NCBI RefSeq assembly: GCF_020595095.1
Contig: NZ_JAJDOP010000001.1
Location: 496,001 to 560,000 of the forward strand
Origin: Microvirga rosea
GTDB lineage: Bacteria; Pseudomonadota; Alphaproteobacteria; Rhizobiales; Beijerinckiaceae
DNA: 64,000 nt
Reading direction: 5' to 3'
The translations under genes were made by a program, and so were the position numbers. Shown piece after piece: positions 24,422-33,523 of this stretch. The notes under the pieces are model-generated. The model was not told the origin of the DNA and did no database searches. It saw nothing but the letters and a program-made list of their open reading frames with translations. Numbering within the stretch: the first letter of the stretch is position 1; each line of letters opens with the position of its first letter.

Positions 24422-25126
24422 ATGAACAAGCTTCTCCTGGCTCTGGGCGTTGTTGCGGCGAGCACTCTCCTTATTCCGGATGTTGCCGAGGCCCAGCGCG
24501 GCGGCCGCGGTGGAGGTGGGTTCGGCGGAGGTGGGGGCTTCCGCGGTGGAGGCGGCTTCGGCGGAGGCGGGGGCTTCCGCGGTGGAGGTGGCTTTGGCGG
24601 CGGCTCAAGGATGTACATTCAGCGGGGCGGTATGGGCGGCTCCCGAGTTGGGATGGGGGCGGGAGGCTTCCGGGGCGGCGCAATTGCCGCGTGGCCCGGC
24701 GCACCGGGCCGTGTGGCCGGCATCGGTCCCGGAACAGGAGGCTTTCGCCAAGCTGCAATCAACAACCCTGGCCGCTTCGGCAATAGTGGTGACTGGCGCG
24801 GTCGGTATCCGTACTACGGCGGACGCTACGGGTACTATGGTGGGCGGTACCCCTATTATGGCCGCTATTACGGGCGCTACCCGTATTACGGGAATTACTA
24901 TGGTGGCTGGGGATTGGGTCTGGCCACGGGCGCGCTGGTCGGAGCGGCAGCCACGTACCCGTACTACAACTATCCGTACTCCACGTACCAGACGCCGGTG
25001 GCATCGGCCGACGGTGGATATTGCGTGACCCCAGTCCGAACCTGCGGCTTGACCAATTCGGCCCCACTTGGGACTGGATGTTCCTGCCGGGTCTCAGGCG
25101 GCCGCGCCCGCGGCACCGTACAGTGA
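24422..25126 (+). CDS. Secreted Gly/Tyr-rich repeat protein
   Basis: 234 residues from ATG 24422, directly preceded by AGGAGGAAGGCG; the frame is open 17 codons further up but that part has no signal-like features. Signal peptide MNKLLLALGVVAASTLLIPD with cleavage near AEAQ. Residues about 25-65 are Gly/Phe repeats (GGGGFRGGGGF), encoded by a 36-bp tandem repeat. The middle is Tyr/Gly/Arg-rich (RYPYYGGRYGYYGGRYPYYG). GLGLATGALVGAAATYPYY is a short hydrophobic segment. The end (YCVTPVRTCGL, GTGCSCRVSGGRARG) has five Cys. Probably a surface or periplasmic structural protein. The next gene starts 120 bp on and shares the Gly-rich character. Confidence 0.75.
   Translation: MNKLLLALGVVAASTLLIPDVAEAQRGGRGGGGFGGGGGFRGGGGFGGGGGFRGGGGFGGGSRMYIQRGGMGGSRVGMGAGGFRGGAIAAWPGAPGRVAGIGPGTGGFRQAAINNPGRFGNSGDWRGRYPYYGGRYGYYGGRYPYYGRYYGRYPYYGNYYGGWGLGLATGALVGAAATYPYYNYPYSTYQTPVASADGGYCVTPVRTCGLTNSAPLGTGCSCRVSGGRARGTVQ
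24521..24592 (+). repeat. 36-bp tandem repeat coding Gly/Phe repeats
   Basis: Two consecutive copies of a 36-bp unit (starting TTCGGCGGAGG at 24521 and 24557), with partial copies on both sides, encode FGGGGGFRGGGG units. Copies differ only at a few third positions, so the array is recent or homogenised and could vary in number between strains. Confidence 0.7.
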
Positions 25127-25246
25127 GCCCTGATGAAAGAGGTGTCGGGGCAGATCTTCGACGCGGCCGGTCCGGAGGGTTTGAACCGTAGAGACTTCCC
25201 GGCACCGGGACTGTCCCGATGTCGGGCGTTGCAGGAGACACCTCCG

Positions 25247-28069
25247 ATGCGCCAGGCCATTGCGGTCGCACTTGTTTCGATCATCGCTACAACGTCGGCA
25301 CTCGCCGCATCAGGCGTGACCACCTCCAGCGTCAACTTCCGCTCGGGGCCAGGCACGAACTTCGCATCCATCCGGACACTTCCGGAAGGCACCGTTGTCG
25401 ACATGGGCGAGTGCGAGGGCTCGGGCAGCTGGTGCGCCGTGACCGTCGAGGGGCGGCGCGGCTTCGTGAGCGGACGCTATCTGAAGGAAAGCCAGGATCC
25501 GGAGGGCTGGCCGCGTGCCTACGAGGTCGGCGAAGGCCGGATGGTGCTGTTCCAGCCGCAATTCACCGAATGGAGCAACTTCAAGACCATCGAGGCCTTG
25601 GTGGCAGCCCAATACCTGAGAAAGCCCGATGCCAATCCAGTCTTCGGTGTGATCGGGCTCAAGGGCACGACGTCCTATGACGAGGATGCCGGCGAGGTCG
25701 TCATCACTGACATCACGGTCACCGAGTTGAACTTCTCCGGCCTCGACCGCGACGACTTGAAGGCGCTCGCGATGGAAACCGGCAAGATTCTGCCGACCGG
25801 CCCGATCACCGTGGCCGAAGCACGCGTGACTGCAAGCCTCGCCGCGCAGAAGCGCATGACCGACGTGAATGGACTCAAGGCGGATCCGCCGCGGATCCTT
25901 GTCTCGACGGTGCCGGCGATCCTGCTCCAGACCGATGGCGAGGCTGCCGTTGCGCCCGTCAAGGGCAAGGCAGGCCTTTTCTTCGTGGTCAATACGAACT
26001 GGGATCTCTTCCGGGTCGACGAGGGGGGCGCCCTTTACCTGCGCGACGACACGCACTGGCTCACGGCACCAGCCATCACGGGTACATGGACGGCTGTCAC
26101 CGAGTTGCCGACTCTGCTGCGCGACTTACCGGACGACAGCAACTGGGCCGATGCCCGTGGCGCCGTACCGCCGGAACCGTACCCAGAGGGTAAGGCACCT
26201 AAGGTCATCGCCACCGATGTCCCCACCGAGATGCTCCTGTTCACCGGGCAGCCCGCGCTCCAGGACGTGCCCAGGACTTCGCTCCAGTGGGCCACGAACA
26301 CCGAGTTGGATGTTTTCTTCCACAAGGCTGAGAAGCAATGGTACGTGCTCCTGTCGGGCCGCTGGTTCCGTGCAACCTCACTGGAGGGACCGTGGACATT
26401 TGCCACGCCTGATCTGCCCACAGATTTCCAGAACCTTCCCGAGGATGCGCCCTATTCCGCGGTGCGTGCATCCGTGCCCGGTACATCGGAGGCCGCGGAG
26501 GCGCGGCTGAAGGCCAGCATCCCGACCACGGCCCGGGTTGAGACGGGCTCGATCACGCCGACGGTGGCCTATGCGGGCGAGGCCCAGTTCGCGCCCATCG
26601 AGACGACTGATCTCGCCTACGCGACCAATACGACCAACACAGTGATCAAGGTCGGTGAGCAATACTTCCTGCTCCAGGACGGTGTCTGGTTCATGGCTGA
26701 CGACCCGAACGGCCCGTGGCAGCTCGCGCGCTCGGTGCCGGACGCCATCTACGCCATCCCGCCGTCCTCGCCGGTCTACAACGTCACCTACGTGCACGTG
26801 TACGACACCGAGCCTGATGCGGTCTTGTACGGCTACACCATGGGCTACCTGTACGGTTACCCAGCTTGGGGCACCTACGTCTACGGGACCGGCTGGTATT
26901 ATCCACCCTACTGGTACCGCTGGCCTGGTTATGCCTACCCGATCTACTACCCACGGCCGGTTACCTGGGGCCTTGCCGCCTACTACAATCCGATTCGGGG
27001 AACGTTCGGCCGATATGGCTATGGGTATGGCCCGTACAGAGGCGTCGCGGGAGCGCGGACCTGGAATCCCGTCACTGGCACTTATGGCCGTGCCGGCGCG
27101 GCTTGGGGGCCGCGCGGTTCGGCCGGCTTCGTCGGAGCCTACAATCCGCGAACGGATGCCGGCGGTTTCGTGGCCGGCGGCCGCAACGTCTATGGCGCGT
27201 GGAAGTCGGCTGGGGTCAGGCGCGGATCCGAGTGGGCCCGGGCGACCGCGCGAGACACCGCCACCGGCGGCTCGTCACTGCGCTGGAACACGTCGAACGG
27301 GCAGGGCTTCATCCGTGAAGGACGGCGTGGCGACATCTACGCGGGCCGGGACGGCAACGTCTATCGGAACACCGGTGACAGTTGGCAGCGCTGGGACGGC
27401 GGCTGGCAGGATATGCAGCGGCCGGAACGCGAAAACCTGCTCCAACGAGGCGAGGGACGGGAAGGCCTCTCGCCAGAAGGGCGGGAGCGGCTGCAAGAGC
27501 GTGGTGTTGGGGAGCGCCTAGGGCAACTCACGGGAGCGGGCGCGGCCGGTGCCGCGGGCCCCGCGCTCGGCCAGCGGTTGGCCACTGATGGTGAGCAGAC
27601 TCGCCGCGATCACACCGAAAGGGGTACGGGCCGGACGCAGGAGCGGGCGGCACAACGTCCAGCCGGTGAGCGTCAGGCGCAGCAACGTCCCCAAGCCCAG
27701 CAGCGTCCGACGACAGGATCCCGCTCACCGGGGCGGGAGCGGACGGCGGCCCAAGGACGGCCAGCATCTCAGCAACGTCCCGCCTCACAGCAGCGCCCGG
27801 CGGCCAAACCTCGTCCCGCGGCACAGAGACCTGCGCCGCGTCCGGTAGTCAACCAACAACTACCCTCGAATCTGATGCGGGACGCCCAAGCCCGAAGCCT
27901 TGGAAACCAGCGTCAGCTCGCCAGCCGGCAGGCCTTTCGGCCACCGTCAGCACAGTTCTCCCGGTCGCCAGCGTCCTTTGCCCCTCAGCGCAGCTTCGGA
28001 GGAGGCCGCAGCTTTGGAGGCGGAGGAGGACGGGGAGGCTTTGGAGGTCGTGGAGGCGGTCGCCGCTGA
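25247..28069 (+). CDS. Large secreted SH3b/repeat protein with Pro/Gln- and Gly-rich tail
   Basis: 940 residues from ATG 25247 (GGAG upstream; 38 in-frame codons before it lack a signal). Signal peptide MRQAIAVALVSIIATTSALA. Residues about 22-80 form a bacterial SH3 domain (VNFRSGPGTNFASIRTLPEG, CAVTVEGRRGFVSGRYL). From about 260 to 540 there are repeated modules ending GxWxxAxxLxGPW (FFHKAEKQWYVLLSGRWFRA; YFLLQDGVWFMADDPNGPW). A Tyr/Pro/Gly-rich zone (YGYPAWGTYVYGTGWYYPPY) follows, then an Arg/Gln-rich region with QRPASQQRP-type repeats, and a final GGGRSFGGGGGRGG tail. Similar proteins are annotated as carbohydrate-binding family V/XII in related bacteria. A cell-surface role is inferred. 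Confidence 0.8.
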   Translation: MRQAIAVALVSIIATTSALAASGVTTSSVNFRSGPGTNFASIRTLPEGTVVDMGECEGSGSWCAVTVEGRRGFVSGRYLKESQDPEGWPRAYEVGEGRMVLFQPQFTEWSNFKTIEALVAAQYLRKPDANPVFGVIGLKGTTSYDEDAGEVVITDITVTELNFSGLDRDDLKALAMETGKILPTGPITVAEARVTASLAAQKRMTDVNGLKADPPRILVSTVPAILLQTDGEAAVAPVKGKAGLFFVVNTNWDLFRVDEGGALYLRDDTHWLTAPAITGTWTAVTELPTLLRDLPDDSNWADARGAVPPEPYPEGKAPKVIATDVPTEMLLFTGQPALQDVPRTSLQWATNTELDVFFHKAEKQWYVLLSGRWFRATSLEGPWTFATPDLPTDFQNLPEDAPYSAVRASVPGTSEAAEARLKASIPTTARVETGSITPTVAYAGEAQFAPIETTDLAYATNTTNTVIKVGEQYFLLQDGVWFMADDPNGPWQLARSVPDAIYAIPPSSPVYNVTYVHVYDTEPDAVLYGYTMGYLYGYPAWGTYVYGTGWYYPPYWYRWPGYAYPIYYPRPVTWGLAAYYNPIRGTFGRYGYGYGPYRGVAGARTWNPVTGTYGRAGAAWGPRGSAGFVGAYNPRTDAGGFVAGGRNVYGAWKSAGVRRGSEWARATARDTATGGSSLRWNTSNGQGFIREGRRGDIYAGRDGNVYRNTGDSWQRWDGGWQDMQRPERENLLQRGEGREGLSPEGRERLQERGVGERLGQLTGAGAAGAAGPALGQRLATDGEQTRRDHTERGTGRTQERAAQRPAGERQAQQRPQAQQRPTTGSRSPGRERTAAQGRPASQQRPASQQRPAAKPRPAAQRPAPRPVVNQQLPSNLMRDAQARSLGNQRQLASRQAFRPPSAQFSRSPASFAPQRSFGGGRSFGGGGGRGGFGGRGGGRR

Positions 28070-28522
28070 GCGATCAGAAGCAGAACAGGCAAGCAACCCT
28101 TCATGGCATGATCGGGCTCCCGTCAGGTTCAGCCAAGGAAGCGCCACGATTGCCCTTCCGGCCGGTAAACCGGATCTCAGGGGCATCGGTGCCGATCCTA
28201 TGCTGCGCTCAATATTAGAGGAGTGGATCAGGTAACTCAAAGGTGGGGCCGGCTCCGAGTTCAGGGACGATACTCGGTGGCAGGAAGCGGAGCATAATGT
28301 TCCTCCGGACTGCCAGGACGGGCTCGTTAGGCGCACGGCAGTCCAAAACTGTCAATACAATGGCCCAAGGGGTCAAGCAGCAAGGTTCGAGGAGATCATA
28401 CTAGCTCCGGCAAACAGGCCGAGCGGCTGCGGACCCGAGCGTATGTCCCGCTTCCTCCGCCCCCTTCTGTCACCCGGCGGCCAATGGCGCCAATCCATCG
28501 CTTGCACAACAGAGAGGCCATC
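28070..28522. other. 453-bp gap upstream of pta remnant; holds 38-bp repeat copy D
   Basis: No convincing gene. It holds the minus-strand repeat copy at 28341-28378 and presumably the promoter of the PHA-like cluster. Frames on both strands lack ribosome binding sites and similarity. Confidence 0.4.
28341..28378 (-). repeat. 38-bp dispersed repeat, copy D
   Basis: Read on the minus strand it begins GCTTGACCCCTTGGGCC and ends ATTGACAGTTTTGGAC, aligning without gaps to the three plus-strand copies. It is the only inverted copy. Confidence 0.6.
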
Positions 28523-28954
28523 ATGACGGCTGCGGTTCCTGTCCATGACATGTCTCAGCAGACCCTGCGACGGCATGACAAGTACGACCGGCTGATCGCG
28601 GCGGCCCAGTCCCTTCCAAAGCTGAAGGTGGCCGTGGCGCACCCGTGCGATTCAGCCTCGCTGGCCGCGGTGTTCGAGGCGATCGGACTGGGCCTGATCG
28701 AGCCGATTCTCGTGGGGCCTGAGAGCAAGATAGAGGCCGCCGCAGAGGCGCTCGGTCAGGATGTTGCTCAGGTCCGGATCGTCGACGCGCCGCACAGCCA
28801 CGCTGCGGTCGATGAAGCCGTCAATCTTGTGCGAGCGGGTCAAGCCGAGGCGCTGATGAAGGGCAGCCTGCACACGGACGAACTCATGGGCGCCATTGTT
28901 CGTCGTGAGGGGACTGCGCACTGCGTGCCGAAGTGGAGTGAAACCAAGCACTAG
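28523..28954 (+). pseudogene. Phosphate acetyl/butyryltransferase N-terminal remnant (truncated)
   Basis: 143 residues from ATG 28523 (SD AGAGAGG). MSQQTLRRHDKYDRLIAAAQ leads into the PTA/PTB fold: KVAVAHPCDSASLAAVFEAI, IEPILVGPESKIEAAAEALG and AEALMKGSLHTDELMGAIVRRE. Similarity stops abruptly after REGT; a short unrelated tail follows to the stop. Intact enzymes run to about 310 residues or more, and no continuation of the fold is seen in any frame before the next gene 8 bp away. A deletion probably removed the second half, and perhaps an acetate kinase gene that usually accompanies it. It is unlikely to be catalytically active. Confidence 0.75.
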
Positions 28955-28962
28955 ATCCAACC

Positions 28963-31401
28963 ATGCAGGCGAGGATGGCTCCGATGCCGCGAAACGACCA
29001 GACGACTAAAGCCGACCAGCGTGGCCTGGAGGAGAGACTGACCGAACTCGGCCGCGTCCAGACGAAGGTCACGGAGGTATACCAGGAGCGCTACGCCAAG
29101 GCCGTGCAGCGCTACCTTGATGCGGTGAAGGCCGCGAGCGAGCCCCTGCGGGACGGTTCGGTTCGCTCTGCATCACCGTTGGATCTTTGGCGCGATGCGA
29201 GCACCTATTGGCTCGACTTCACGCAACGCTCGATTTTGTTCTGGGACACCCTGCGCCAGCGCGGCAACAACTGGCTGGAGCATGAGAAGGCTGGCAAACC
29301 TCCGCTGCTGGACTTCGAGTGGGAGATGGTGGCGGACGCCCGCACCTTCGAGCGGCCCGTCAACTACGCCCTCGTGCGCATCATCCCGCCTGACGGCATC
29401 GAGACCGACCCGGAACGGCGTCCCTTCGTGATCATCGATCCGCGGGCCGGCCACGGTCCCGGCATCGGTGGGTTCAAGCAGGATTCGCAGGTCGGGGTGG
29501 CGCTCAAGGTAGGGCATCCGGTCTACTTCGTGATCTTCTTCCCCGAACCGCTGCCCGGACAGACCCTGGCGGACGTCTCTCATGCCGAGGCCAAGTTCCT
29601 TCGCATTGTCGGTGAGCGCCATCCAAAGACCCGCAAGCCGGTGGTGATCGGCAATTGCCAGGGCGGCTGGGCCTCTATGCTCGTCGGCGCTCTTGAGCCG
29701 GACCTCGTCGGGCCCATCGTCATCAATGGAGCGCCGATGTCGTACTGGGCCGGCAACGACGGCGAGAACCCGATGCGCTATGCCGGCGGCATGCTCGGCG
29801 GCGCCTGGCCTGCGCTCCTGGCGAGCGATCTCGGCGCCGGCAAGTTCGATGGGGCCTATCTCGTAGAGAACTTCGAGTATCTCAATCCGGCCAATACCTA
29901 CTTCGACAAGTATTACACGCTCTTCTCGAAGATCGACACCGAGCCGGAGCGCTTCCTGGAATTCGAGCGCTGGTGGGGCGGCTTCTTCCTGATGGACCGG
30001 CAGGAGATCCGGTGGATCGTCGAGAACCTTTTCGTCGGCAACAACCTCGCGGACGGCGACGCCGAGTGGTCCGAGGGGCGCGCCTTCGACCTGCGGGCGA
30101 TCCAATCACCGATCATCATATTCGCATCACTCGGCGACAACATCACGCCTCCGCAGCAGGCCTTCAACTGGGTCGCCGATCTCTATCCAACCACGGAAGC
30201 CCTGAAGGCGAACGGTCAGGTCATTGTCGGCCTGATGCACAAGAGCGTCGGCCACCTCGGCATCTTCGTTTCTGGCGCAGTCGCCAAGCGCGAGCACAGC
30301 CAGATAGTAGATCTGATCGAGTACATCGAGCACCTGCCGCCGGGCCTCTACGGCATGCAAGTCGAGGAGCAGAAGACAAACGGAAGCGTGCGCTATGACG
30401 TGATGCTATCCGAGCGGCGGATCGAGGATCTTCACACCCTGCAGAAGTATGCTCGAAAGGACGAGGCACCGTTCAAGGCGGTCGAGACCGCCTCCGAGGC
30501 GCTTGCATCCGCCTATGATACATTCGTCCATCCGTTCGTCGCAGCAACGGTGACGCCCACCGGCGCGGCCGTGCGACGGGCCATGCATCCCCAGAGGGCG
30601 CAGCGCTGGGCGGTGTCCGACCTCAATCCCTTCCTATGGCCGCTCAAGGGTATGGCCGACCTGGCGAGGGCAAACCGAGCGTCGCGCGACGATGATGGCC
30701 CGACGGCTATGATCGAGCGTTGGACAGCCGCCATGACCTCCGCCTCGCTGGACCTTTATCGCGATCTGCGCGATGCGGCGGTAGAGAACACCTTCTTCCG
30801 CACTTACGGTCCGGCCGGCATTGGCATGGCTGCGAGGGAGAGGGAGGCTGTTGCGGATGAGCCCATCGACGCGCGGAACACTCCCCTGGTGAAGGAGGCA
30901 CTGTCACGCATCGACGAGGGCGACGGGACGAAAGCCATGGTCCGGACGGCGCTCTTGTTGATGAAGGCCGGTACCGGCCGGCGCAGGCTCTCGACCATGA
31001 AACGGGCGCGCGAGCTCGTCGGACAGGAGATTGGCCTCCTGGATATGTCGGTGGAGGACGCGCGCGGGATCATCCGCGAGCAGTCCTATATCGTCGACTT
31101 CGAGCCGGTGAAGGCGCTCACGGCACTTCCAAAGCTCCTGCGGACCCCCGCGGACCGGCGCAAGCTTCTCGATCTGCTCGACCGTGTCGAGGGTCGGATC
31201 GAAGCCAACGACAAGCAGATCACCTTGCTCGGCGAGATCCGGCGCCTCCTTGCCGAGCAGGACGCAGGCGGCAAGGCAAAAGCCGAGCACATCACGGTGA
31301 CACGGGCGGACAACGTGACGGAAGTCCATCCTGAGGCGGCGAACAAGCCGGGATCCGCCCGTCCCGCCCGCGACACGCGACGCACGAGGCCAAACTCATG
31401 A
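28963..31401 (+). CDS. DUF3141 protein, PhaC-like alpha/beta-hydrolase
   Basis: 812 residues from ATG 28963; ATG 28984 has better SD spacing (GCGAGG) and may be used. The alpha/beta-hydrolase core has the nucleophile elbow VVIGNCQGGWAS (Cys232), SLGDNITPPQQA (Asp392) and MHKSVGHLGIF (His431), the Cys-Asp-His arrangement of polyhydroxyalkanoate synthases (GxCxGG). About 350 residues of mostly helical C-terminal sequence follow. The N-terminal helices (QERYAKAVQRYLDAVKAASE) also resemble PHA-granule proteins. Partners: fabI overlaps its stop by 4 bp and a phasin lies downstream. A role in PHA or acyl-thioester metabolism is inferred; DUF3141 has no firmly known activity. Confidence 0.88.
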   Translation: MQARMAPMPRNDQTTKADQRGLEERLTELGRVQTKVTEVYQERYAKAVQRYLDAVKAASEPLRDGSVRSASPLDLWRDASTYWLDFTQRSILFWDTLRQRGNNWLEHEKAGKPPLLDFEWEMVADARTFERPVNYALVRIIPPDGIETDPERRPFVIIDPRAGHGPGIGGFKQDSQVGVALKVGHPVYFVIFFPEPLPGQTLADVSHAEAKFLRIVGERHPKTRKPVVIGNCQGGWASMLVGALEPDLVGPIVINGAPMSYWAGNDGENPMRYAGGMLGGAWPALLASDLGAGKFDGAYLVENFEYLNPANTYFDKYYTLFSKIDTEPERFLEFERWWGGFFLMDRQEIRWIVENLFVGNNLADGDAEWSEGRAFDLRAIQSPIIIFASLGDNITPPQQAFNWVADLYPTTEALKANGQVIVGLMHKSVGHLGIFVSGAVAKREHSQIVDLIEYIEHLPPGLYGMQVEEQKTNGSVRYDVMLSERRIEDLHTLQKYARKDEAPFKAVETASEALASAYDTFVHPFVAATVTPTGAAVRRAMHPQRAQRWAVSDLNPFLWPLKGMADLARANRASRDDDGPTAMIERWTAAMTSASLDLYRDLRDAAVENTFFRTYGPAGIGMAAREREAVADEPIDARNTPLVKEALSRIDEGDGTKAMVRTALLLMKAGTGRRRLSTMKRARELVGQEIGLLDMSVEDARGIIREQSYIVDFEPVKALTALPKLLRTPADRRKLLDLLDRVEGRIEANDKQITLLGEIRRLLAEQDAGGKAKAEHITVTRADNVTEVHPEAANKPGSARPARDTRRTRPNS

Positions 31402-32204
31402 ATGACCGACCGACCGACCGGACCCAAACCGCCATCCAATCGAAAATTCTGCACGGCAAGCGGGCTCTCGTCATTGGCATCGCCAACGAGCATTCGATAG
31501 CCTATGGCTGCGCCCGAGTCTTCCGCCAGCTCGGGGCTGATCTCGCTGTCACCTATCTCAATGAGAAAGCTCGGTCCTATGTCGAGCCCCTCGCCAAGGA
31601 GCTTGGGGCCTCGATCTTTGCACCTTGCGACGTGGCTCAGAACGGTCAGCTCGAGGCTGTTTTCCAACAGATCCGCGAGACCTGGGGCAGCCTCGACATC
31701 GCGCTGCATTCCATCGCCTTCGCTCCGAAGGAGGACCTGCAGGGACGACTTGTCGATAGCACGGACGAAGGTTTCAAGGTGGCGATGGATATCTCCTGTC
31801 ATTCCTTCATCCGCATGGCGCGGCTCGCCGAGCCCCTGATGCCCGAGGGTGGGACGCTCCTGGCAATGAGTTATCACGGCGCCACCAAGGTGGTGCCGAA
31901 CTACAACCTGATGGGCCCGGTGAAGGCGGCGCTGGAGAGTGCCGTGCGCTATCTCGCTTATGAGCTTGGCGACAAGCACATCCGAGTCCATGCCGTGTCG
32001 CCCGGACCGCTGAAGACGCGGGCGGCTTCTGGCCTGAAGGATTTCGATGTCCTTCTCACCGAGGCCATTGAGCGGGCCCCCATCGGCGAACTCGTCGACA
32101 TCGACGATGTCGGCCTCACGGCCGCGTACCTGACGACGCCGTTCGCCCGGCGGCTGACCGGCACGACGACCTATGTCGACGGCGGGCTCAGCATCATGGC
32201 ATGA
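31398..32204 (+). CDS. fabI: Enoyl-[acyl-carrier-protein] reductase (NADH), FabI type
   Basis: 268 residues. GKRALVIGIANEHSIAYGCA is the FabI form of the nucleotide-binding loop. It has the motif Y-x6-K within NYNLMGPVKAALES, LLAMSYHGATKVVPNYN, and the end LTGTTTYVDGGLSIMA. It reduces trans-2-enoyl-ACP in fatty-acid elongation. Its start overlaps the DUF3141 stop (ATGA at 31398). This copy lies in a PHA-like cluster and may be a second FabI dedicated to an acyl-CoA/ACP branch; the housekeeping copy is not in view. Confidence 0.92.
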   Translation: MNDRPTDRTQTAIQSKILHGKRALVIGIANEHSIAYGCARVFRQLGADLAVTYLNEKARSYVEPLAKELGASIFAPCDVAQNGQLEAVFQQIRETWGSLDIALHSIAFAPKEDLQGRLVDSTDEGFKVAMDISCHSFIRMARLAEPLMPEGGTLLAMSYHGATKVVPNYNLMGPVKAALESAVRYLAYELGDKHIRVHAVSPGPLKTRAASGLKDFDVLLTEAIERAPIGELVDIDDVGLTAAYLTTPFARRLTGTTTYVDGGLSIMA

Positions 32205-32505
32205 GGTCGGCCTCGTGTGAGCGCACCAGGGAGGTCCAGATGGCTTCCAGTCCCCTGTCGCTGCCCGAGCGCACTGGCGTTGCGGCGTTTTCTCTTCCTC
32301 GGCAAGCGCCGATTGGGCACAGGCGCCCGATCAGCCATCATCGGCGCCTGCTCGGCCTGCGCATCCGGGCGCTGCTATACCCCATCCAAGACTCTCGTGC
32401 TCGGCGGGCACTGAGATCGATCGGGGCTGTCTTTGCCCTTCTCCACCCGGAGCAGGCAAGGGGGCGTTCAGGCTGAAGAAGGATTTTGTTCAAGGAGGAT
32501 GATCC

Positions 32506-32847
32506 ATGACCACCACACCGAAGAGTTCAGGAACATCGGACATGCTGCGCAGCGGTGCCGTGTTTGCAATGTCAGGTGACAGCAACCGCATCTTGGCGAA
32601 CGCCACGGAAACGTGGTTCGCTGCAGCCACCGAATGCCAGCGCGAGATGATGAACTTCGTGTCCATGCGCCTTGGGAAGGACGCTGAGACCACCCGCAAG
32701 ATGATGGGCTGCAGGAATCTCGGGGACGCGACGGCCATCCAATCCCGCTGGATCGAGGAAGCCCTGCGCGACTACAATTCCGAGATCACCAAGCTGATGA
32801 GTATCAGCACCAAATCCATCAAGGATGGAAGTGGTAGCGGGCGCTGA
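32506..32847 (+). CDS. Phasin family protein
   Basis: 113 residues. SD AAGGAGGATGATCC precedes the ATG. A short helical phasin-type domain: ANATETWFAAATECQREMMNFVSMRLGKD and IQSRWIEEALRDYNSEITKLMSI, the amphipathic helices that coat polyhydroxyalkanoate granules. Found 300 bp downstream of fabI, so it may have its own promoter. Together with the PhaC-like DUF3141 gene and the phasin fusion at 22854 it points to granule-associated metabolism. Confidence 0.82.
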   Translation: MTTTPKSSGTSDMLRSGAVFAMSGDSNRILANATETWFAAATECQREMMNFVSMRLGKDAETTRKMMGCRNLGDATAIQSRWIEEALRDYNSEITKLMSISTKSIKDGSGSGR

Positions 32848-33191
32848 CAGCCTTCGCAAGGCGGCGGGCCGGGAGGCGTTGGCTGAGTGCGACCAAACGG
32901 TTTCGGCCATGGCAGCTAGCATCAGGCGGACCGGACTGAGAACCATACTCGGCGCTTGAACTCGAGCAGGACCACGTGGACCTGCACAATAGTCAGAACA
33001 TCCATTGGTGCTCTCGTCGGCGGGAGAGGAGACCGCCTTTTGGGTCTCCTCCCATGGCTCGCGGTTCGATCTCGCTGCCGCACGTGATGGCCGCCTGTGA
33101 CGGAACGTTGCAGGTCCTCATGGTGCTTGGGATCGGGTGCCTGTCCCGGACGAGTGCTGCCGAATGAGAAGGCAAACCGCTGACCAAGTCA
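32848..33191. other. Gap between phasin and small secreted protein
   Basis: 344 bp. Holds a hairpin (33026-33051) between the two convergent genes. Short frames have no RBS and no similarity; nothing else noticed. Confidence 0.4.
33026..33051. terminator. Hairpin between convergent genes
   Basis: GAGGAGACC (33026-33034) and GGTCTCCTC (33043-33051) form a perfect 9-bp stem with an 8-nt loop containing CCTTTT. Position between the phasin (plus) and the 33192 gene (minus) suggests a shared terminator, although no T-run follows. Confidence 0.5.
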
Positions 33192-33446
33192 GCGTCGGCC
33201 AACGCGGTTGACCGGGCCGCCACGGTTCATCGGGGTGCCGGGGCGGATCCCAACGCCTGCGGCACCGACACCAGGGGTCACTACAGCCCGACGGGCCACG
33301 GGGGCCACCGGGCGCGCGACGCAGCCCTTCGGTACGCCCACCGTCTTGCAGTAGACGACCGCATCGGCAGGACCTGAGCCCGTGAGAAGAGCAGCGAATG
33401 CGGCCAGCGCCAGACCGGCGCAGGACAACGATCCAATGTTGGCCAT
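33192..33446 (-). CDS. Small secreted Val/Pro/Arg-rich protein
   Basis: 84 residues from ATG 33446 with SD GGAGGATCACC. Signal peptide MANIGSLSCAGLALAAFAAL, cleavage near ADAVV. The mature peptide contains VVYCKTVGVPKGCVARPVAP, a Cys-x8-Cys pattern I recognise as recurrent in small exported proteins of Methylobacteriaceae, followed by Pro/Val/Arg-rich sequence ending NRVGRR. Function unknown; probably periplasmic. A 38-bp repeat copy lies about 80 bp upstream of the start. Confidence 0.7.
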
Positions 33447-33523
33447 GGTGATCCTCCATGCAAAGGTTACGTCGGCACCGGCCAACCGGCACGGATCCAT
33501 CGTGCCACCTGCATCGGTGGTTT

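Noticed and set aside
24513..24600. Regular repeats resembling a CRISPR or satellite array
   Set aside because: The 36-bp units are in frame, have no spacers, and encode Gly/Phe repeats; this is a coding low-complexity region.
27690..27840. Repeat-like CAGCAACGTCC blocks
   Set aside because: They encode QQRP motifs within the tail of the large surface protein.
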